Shown here: positions 58,409-64,000 of the stretch, piece by piece | How the letters are laid out: each line of letters starts with the position of its first letter | Numbering within the stretch: position 1 is the first letter of the stretch | Source: Cryptomeria japonica | Lineage: Eukaryota > Streptophyta > Pinopsida > Cupressales > Cupressaceae | Assembly (NCBI RefSeq): GCF_030272615.1 | Contig: NC_081407.1 | Location: 136,282,897 to 136,346,896, forward strand | Reading direction: 5' to 3' | Length of the DNA stretch: 64,000 bases | The notes under the pieces: model-generated | What the model was told of the DNA's origin: nothing | Seen by the model: only the letters and a program-made list of their open reading frames with translations | Database searches by the model: none | Position numbers and translations under genes: made by a program

Positions 58409-58848
58409 CCAAGTTCGGTGAAAGCATCAACTCAATGACTCTATAGAATATCTTTTAGGAGTTGATGCTGATTTACACACTTTAGGATGTTTTCTAAAGG
58501 TGTGCAGGAAACAATACAGGAAACAATACAGGAAACAATACAGGAAGCAATACAGGGAAAAGGAATTGAAGACATGATGCTTTGACCAAGACTAAGTTGA
58601 GACATAATAGTAGGAAATCACTTCATACAGGAAGAAATTATGTTTTAGTTCTTTAGTTTTTGGCATTGTTGTCAAAGGGGGAGAAGACAGAAGAGAAGAG
58701 GAAAAGACTGAAGAAGAGGAGAAGACTAATGTATGTGGGAGAATTCTGATGACAGGGGGAGAGCATTTCAGCATTTCAGAATCTCACAACAATCCAAATC
58801 AATTAGGTCAAATCAATTGGTTTTTCCATCAATACCAAAGGGGGAGAT
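58409..58848 (+). other. A3 3' untranslated region
   Basis: It contains four tandem copies of a 12-bp unit (CAGGAAACAATA type, 58505-58556) not seen in A1 or A2, the upstream purine tract with TTTTTGGCATTGTTGTCAAAG (about 58658-58686), and the terminal tract AAAGGGGGAGAT (58837-58848). No gene. Confidence 0.75.
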
Positions 58849-60381
58849 CGTTGGCCTTTGGCATTATAACAGTCAAGGAGAGATTGTTGGCATTTCAATA
58901 AGGATATTGAGAAGGTTGTTGATGATTATGGATAAAACTGATTAAGGATATTTACTATCTTAATATTATTATTTTGTCATTGATGTCAAGAAATTGATTT
59001 TCTAATTCAGTATGATGTTGCCATATCTTGAGAAGTATGATTTGATGAGTATAAAGATGTCGGTAAAAGACACAGAAAGAATATGATAGATAAGGGGTGA
59101 AATACATTATTCAATGGGCAACTATTACCGAGTTAGACAATGATGACATCATGATGATTATATTGTTTTGATATCCTACATATGTTATTGATTGAAAGGT
59201 TAATACTATACTATGTTACCAAGCAAAGAACCTAGTCGGTAAACCCTAAGGAACCTAGTCAGTAAACCCTAAGGTTATCGCTATCAGTTAATGAAGGCAG
59301 AATGTCTACCGAGTGAAGTTTAGTATTTACCGAGTTGCAACTGAGTAATAACAGAATGCATTGAATGAATAAAAGCATTATTTAATGAAGGAAGCTGATG
59401 AGCTGGCTATGATTAAATGATTGGTATGTTGTGAATGAAGTTTGTTAAAGAATCTATGGCAAAGGATAATCGGTAGGAAGATCTATAGCTCAAGTTGAAC
59501 CGCAATACCCTAGCACAAGTTCCAAGAAATATATGCAAGTTCCAAGGCGGGGTAAAACATTTTCAAATCTAAGGATACATTGAACCTAGTCAAAGTTTGA
59601 AGATCTGATGGCTATGATTGATCATGAGAAATGTGACCAAGGAGATTAAGCGGTTGGCAAATTGTTTATAAATAGGGAACATTTGATAAACAATGGATGC
59701 GGGCAAGTGTATGCACAGGGATGCTACATAGTGATTACCGAGCACAAAATCTTGAAGATCTATTTTGAATAACAAAGTATAGAGCCCAGCAGATGGACAA
59801 GATTAGTTCTATGTCTATATTGTATTGAACAATTAAGAATCTACTTTAGCATTTTAGATGTGAAGTTGTAGATAGATTTTTATTACTGTTATTTTGTGAA
59901 GTGACAGAAAATCTCTTAACCGAGTGGACTTAACAGTCTTATTTGTAAAACCCTCTAGCAAGTTGACATTCTAATTGAGTGTTTGAAATCCTTTAACAAG
60001 GTCACTTCTAACAAGGTGAAGATCCTAACAGATCTAAGGGAAATCCCTTAACTGGGTCACATCTAGCAATGTGTTTGTAATATTTAACAGGATTTGCTTT
60101 TAATTGAGCATACTCTAGAAGAGTATATTTCTTAGTGGGTCCGAAATCCCACAATGGTTTTTCCCTATTTGGGTTTCCACGTTAAATCTAGTGTTATGAG
60201 TGTTACAATGTTTATATGCTTTTGAGTTTGCATGTTTAGCAGTTTTGGTTATATTACTGAAGTATATGTTACCGAGGTTGAATCTAATGTTTTTATGGAA
60301 GATTAAGTTTGTATGATTCACCCCCCCCTCTCATCTTATTAGCTTGGCATCTGTACTTATCTTTAAGTATCAGAACTATCA
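58849..60381 (+). repeat. 3' LTR of A3
   Basis: It starts CGTTGGCCTTTGGC (TG changed to CG) and ends GAACTATCA. It has a private tandem duplication of the CCTAGTCGGTAAACCCTAAGG stretch at about 59230-59273, absent from the 5' LTR. TATA at 59665-59674; hairpin pair ending at 60180. Confidence 0.94.
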
Positions 60382-60386
60382 CTTCA

Positions 60387-60700
60387 TTCAATGTTTCCAA
60401 ATGGTCCCAAATAGCTTTAGCAGTAGACCTATCTGATAATCCTATGATTTTCTAATCTGATAATGTGCTCAAAAGTGCTTCTCTTGCTTTGCAATTATTT
60501 TCTTCATCTTTTCCTAAGGTAGGTGGATTAGACTGACTACGAATAGGAGCAGTATAGCCATTCTTTGTAACTTCCCAGATGTCCTTTCCAATGCAATTCA
60601 GAAGTGTCTCCATCCCAATCTTCCATATGCCATAGTTGGTTCCATCAAGTTTAGGACTATCCTTCCTAAAATAGTTAGACGATATTGGATCTCCTCAAGC
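60387..60700 (-). pseudogene. gag: E gag, N-terminal third
   Basis: On the minus strand: PKLDGTNYGIWKIGMETLLNCIGKDIWEV (the DUF4219-like LxGxNYxxW motif), then TLGKDEENNCKAREALLSTLSD, a stop, and KIIGLSDRSTAKAIWDHLETLNE, where A3 is inserted. It continues at 52735 downwards. Confidence 0.87.
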
Positions 60701-60728
60701 TGTTAAACTTCTACAAAAAAAGGACTAA

Positions 60729-60740
60729 GCTCTGATACCA
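60729..60740 (-). promoter_or_regulatory. Primer binding site of E
   Basis: GCTCTGATACCA on the plus strand, the reverse complement of TGGTATCAGAGC, directly inside the right LTR. It confirms minus orientation. Confidence 0.92.
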
Positions 60741-60742
60741 AT

Positions 60743-61801
60743 TTTTAGGTCTCGGAGACAACTGAAAGGGGGGGGGTGAATTAGTTGTCAAATAAATTCA
60801 AACCAAAAACAACTTATCCAAACTTAATGCTTAATACCAGTAAACTAAACTTAATGCCGATAGACATTTTATTAGTTAATTGTAGTACTGGTAAAGATTA
60901 ATGCATGAAACAGAAAGAGAATAACATCCACAACAAATAACACCAATATTTGTACGTGGAAACCCTGTAAGGGGAAAAACCATGGTGGGAAACCTTACCC
61001 ACAATCAGATGATACTACTATAGATAGTATGTGTATACAATAGGGGGTCTACACATGCAAAAAGGCCAAGCACCTAGAGCTCAGTGCTCAAACACAAATG
61101 GGAGTCACATTGACTACAATTGGATGATTAAATTCAATAATGATGTATTGCTCAAAATAACATCTTCATATGCTAGATTCAATACCGGTGTAGTTCTAAT
61201 TGCCTTCACAAAAACCTTCCTTCAACCTTCAAATGATGTCTGCATGTATATCTTTGCTTATTCTCACATATACTGATTATATTCCTTCCTTCACATTTTC
61301 TTATCGATCTTACAAATAAGATCTTACATATATACCGAAGCCTAGGACCAAAATGTATAGGTCAACTTTACAAAGATATAACAATAAAAACAATTTACAA
61401 GTAAAACAATAACCGATGCAATATCCGATTCAACATGTCATCTTAATGCATTTACAACAATGATAAATCATCTCCATAGCATGTCGTGCTGATCTAGAAT
61501 AGATAAGCCTATCGATGCTTATCCTGAACCTATTTGCCGGTAACAACAAATATTCAAACATGAATATACTAATGAACAAATCGCCAAGACAAAGTGTCCA
61601 AACGATGTCTTCGACATAACCAAGTGTTTTCCATGTCATTCCAAGTGCCGGTGAACAATATATCCTACTAGTGAACCAGATACCGGTGACTATGCATAAG
61701 TCACTTGCTTGCTGATGAACTTTGTCAATTCTCCAAGTGCCAGAGTTGATAAGTGTTGACATCAATGACAAAACCATATCAACATATCCAAAATACCAAC
61801 A
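60743..61801 (-). repeat. 5' LTR of E (right edge)
   Basis: 1059 bp. On the minus strand it starts TGTTGGTATTTTGGATATG, has TTGTCATTGATGTCAA near its start, repeated CCGGT motifs, the hairpin pair (60956-61002) and a C-run plus TTCACCC-type end. The terminus near the primer site reads AAAA rather than CA. The 5 bp outside (TCGTA, 61802-61806) have no visible partner at the left edge. Confidence 0.9.
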
Positions 61802-63412
61802 TCGTACTTTTTTTTTTTATATGAGATGATTTATGAGATGTCTTTCTATATGTTGTTGTTCTATATGAATGCATTTCTTTTCAATACATATGTATGTAAT
61901 GGAGATGAATATGGATGTTTTTGTTTCTTTTTTATATGCAAATAAATGATTTGATGAATGAAAATGATGATCTAATAAACAAATGTTTATTTTTTTGTTA
62001 TTTTTCATGCAATAGTATGAATGCATAATGGACTTATGGATCTATATGATATGCTCATATATGCAGCTAACATCTTATGTAGGATTTGTGACATTGATAC
62101 ATAGGTAGTTGATTGTATCGATGATGATGATACAATTAACCACTTGGCAGAGAAATGATGATTGATTTAGATTCAACTCACCCAGAAACATTGCTATCAT
62201 GTTGAAATCAATTCAAATGCAAAACATAGTATGAATGCAAACTAGGACATGTATGCAAACTAGGACTGAGTCATTGGATTTTAATTTTATTTTTATCATC
62301 ACTGAGAAAAAATGTAGGAATAAACATAAGCACTGAGGCACAAAGAGCCAGGATGACCTGAATGTCACATCCTTTTTAATATAGCAAGCGATCATAAGCA
62401 CCAAGGCATAAAGAGCCAAGATGACCTAAATGTTGCTTGCATGCAAACACACTAGATAAAGCAGAGTTCCTTCCTTGTCATATGCAATATTGATTATCTT
62501 GTCTACAATGATCCTTTTATCATTCATATCCTAGGATAGATTAAGCATGTAGCCAGATTGCATGATAAAAGAAATTTACTCAAAATAGACATAGAAATGA
62601 TTCCAACCTCCCTGTAGCATACAAATAAACAAAGTCAAGGCATGTGTGGTGATTTCACCTTGATGTGAAGGCACTTATCACAGACACCCAGCTTATGAGA
62701 TATTTTCAGATCATCTAAATTATTCCTACAAGAAGAAAACAAAAAAAAGTATTATGCCCCTAGTCCTTGCTCCTCTTAGTCAAGATAGAATTCCTCAAGT
62801 TACTCAGAGGGAATAATAATTGAAAACCAATTGAAAAGACAACACACAAAGAAAATTTTAAGTAAATCTCAAACAATTTTAGTGATTGTTTTCATTGTTC
62901 TTGTTTTGCTTGTTTACTTAATGGTAAAACTCTGTAGTGGTTAAGAGACAGGTGACTGACACAAAGTGGATGACCTAGTATTACTGACAGAAAATAGACT
63001 TGGTTAAACTACTTAGGACATTTATGATCAATTGATGACCCTAAGACTAGGACGTTGGTCGATTTAAAGCCATGAGGGTTCCAAGAAGAACCAAGGTGTA
63101 AAAAAAGAGACCGAAGGATATGTACAAGCTAGATACAAGATGCAGGAAAATGGGAAACAAAACAAGAAATGCCAAATTTGCGTTGATAGATGGAGCACTT
63201 CAGTACAAGAGATGTCTATTTACCAAGTTTTCACCTTCTTGTCAGATATTCTCTCTTGGTTTTTTTTACTACCAAGCTTCTTATTTACTAGGTTTTCACC
63301 AAGGCAATTGATTTTTTTTGTCATATTTTGATTTTTTTTTTCTTCAAGACTTTTTATGATTTTTTTGATTGTTTTTAGGACTCTTTAGCTGTATAGATTG
63401 TTGGAGTAGAGA
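61802..63412. other. Non-coding stretch between E and H, partly 3' region of H
   Basis: No ORF with recognisable similarity. On the minus strand the part nearest H reads as a T- and A-rich trailer with short repeated GGTGAAAACxTGGTAAATA motifs, as expected downstream of a Tat-type pol. Two near-identical copies of a ~47-bp segment (62322-62368 and 62391-62437, core AAAGAGCCA-GATGACCT-AATGT) form a tandem repeat. Confidence 0.5.
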
Positions 63413-64000
63413 ATGCTAAGTGTAGAATTTCTTCAATTGGATTGTGTTGATTGGTTCATGGAGTTGTTCTCCTTCCAACATTGAGAGTTGGTAGGCACCA
63501 GAGCCGAATGCTGCAGTAACGATGTAGGGACCCAACCAGTTGGGTTCAAACTTCCCCTTTTGTTCTTGAAACTATTGATTTTTAGGATTCTCTCTTAAAA
63601 CAAGGTCACCAACCTAAAATTCTTTGTGTCAAACTTTCTTTTTATAACCTCTAGACATTCTCTTTTGGTAAGCTCTCAGATTATTAAACACCACTTGTTG
63701 ACATTCATCCAACAATTCTAGTTCTTGCAATCTAGATATTGTGTGGTCTTCATCAGCAATAAGACCTTGCAAAGAAACTCTCAAAGAAGGAATTTCCAAT
63801 TCAATAGGAAAGACTACTTTAGTCCCATACACCAAAGAAAAGGTTGTAGCCCTAGTAGGTGTTTTGATGCTTGTTTGATAAGCCCACAGTGCTAGATTGA
63901 GCAACAGATGCCAATCCTTTCCAGATTTGTTGATCATTATGTGCAAGATAGTCAACAGATTTTTGTTAGATGCTTCAACTTGTCCATTACCTTGAGGGTA
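63413..64000 (-). pseudogene. Ty3/gypsy Tat/Athila-type integrase C-terminus (element H), runs off window
   Basis: On the minus strand the window edge begins YPQGNGQVEASNKNLL, the end of the DDE core with its catalytic Glu. It continues DWHLLLNLALWAYQTSIKTPTRATTFSLVYGTKVVFPIE and RVSLQGLIADEDH to RMSRGYKKKV and a stop at about 63629. The same frame resumes with VGDLVLRENPKN, KGKFEPNWLGPYIVTAAFGSGAYQL (GPY module) and INTIQLKKFY. Three in-frame stops (TGA, TAG, TAG) make it a pseudogene. The wording of the motifs fits the Tat/Athila side of Ty3/gypsy. Confidence 0.88.

Larger units (their letters stand above)
52736..60381 (+). mobile_element. Ty1/copia element, family A copy 3 (A3), both LTRs present
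   Basis: LTRs 52736-54266 (1531 bp) and 58849-60381 (1533 bp), with perfect duplications CTTCA at 52731-52735 and 60382-60386. It is inserted in E gag, in the opposite orientation. It is open in one frame from 54777 to 57770 apart from stops; deletions of about 14 bp in gag and about 30 bp in RNase H change frame. Confidence 0.96.
33795..61801 (-). mobile_element. Ty1/copia element E, minus strand, carrying three later insertions
   Basis: On the minus strand: 5' LTR (61801-60743), primer site, gag, protease, a damaged integrase, RT, RNase H, polypurine tract and 3' LTR (47914-33795, split). D sits in the 3' LTR, S3 between RT and RNase H, and A3 in gag. Without the inserts the matching part of both LTRs is about 1010 bp, but the outer ~50 bp of the left LTR are missing. 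It is related to family A in motif order and LTR signals, but is a different family. Confidence 0.93.

Noticed and set aside
61802-63412. Possible host gene next to the E right LTR
   Set aside because: No open frame has recognisable similarity, splice-like structure or codon bias. The features fit the trailer of a Tat-type element.

Overview
This is nuclear DNA from a seed plant with a large, repeat-dense genome. Every coding stretch I recognise belongs to an LTR retrotransposon: Ty1/copia and Ty3/gypsy Gag, protease, integrase, reverse transcriptase (RT) and RNase H. I see no host gene, tRNA, rRNA or bacterial feature. A conifer or other gymnosperm fits the dense nesting and many diverged copies, but that is inference and no marker in the window proves it. 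All elements carry stop codons, frameshifts or deletions, and none looks able to transpose alone.

The window is a stack of insertions inside insertions. I resolved it by matching repeat ends and target-site duplications (TSDs). From left: copia copy A1 (1-6164, its start lies outside the window) sits in the 5' LTR of gypsy element B (6165-11193). B's protease region is split by a solo LTR, S1 (8164-9172, TSD ATCAG), and its integrase is cut by a long LTR-like element, F. F is itself broken by copia copy A2 (12577-20246), gypsy chromovirus C (20501-27888, TSD ATAAC, itself holding solo LTR G2), solo LTR G (28074-28969, TSD AAGAG) and a 3.6-kb solo LTR, F2 (29547-33170, TSD TATAC).

The right half is a minus-strand copia element, E (33795-61801). 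Its 3' LTR is split by a 13.1-kb Tekay/Del-like chromovirus, D (33980-47081, TSD TAAGG, LTRs of about 4.1 kb). Its RT/RNase H region is split by solo LTR S3 (48970-49922, TSD GTACC), and its gag by copia copy A3 (52736-60381, TSD CTTCA). Beyond E lies the integrase end of a minus-strand Tat/Athila-type gypsy element, H, running off the window edge.

Relative order: A1, S1 and F are younger than B; A2, C, G and F2 are younger than F; G2 is younger than C; D, S3 and A3 are younger than E. The most interesting signals are non-coding. One is a pair of adjacent hairpins in the R/U5 part of four copia LTR types, whose stems change in a compensating way. The other is a tandem array of short palindromes inside the D LTR.
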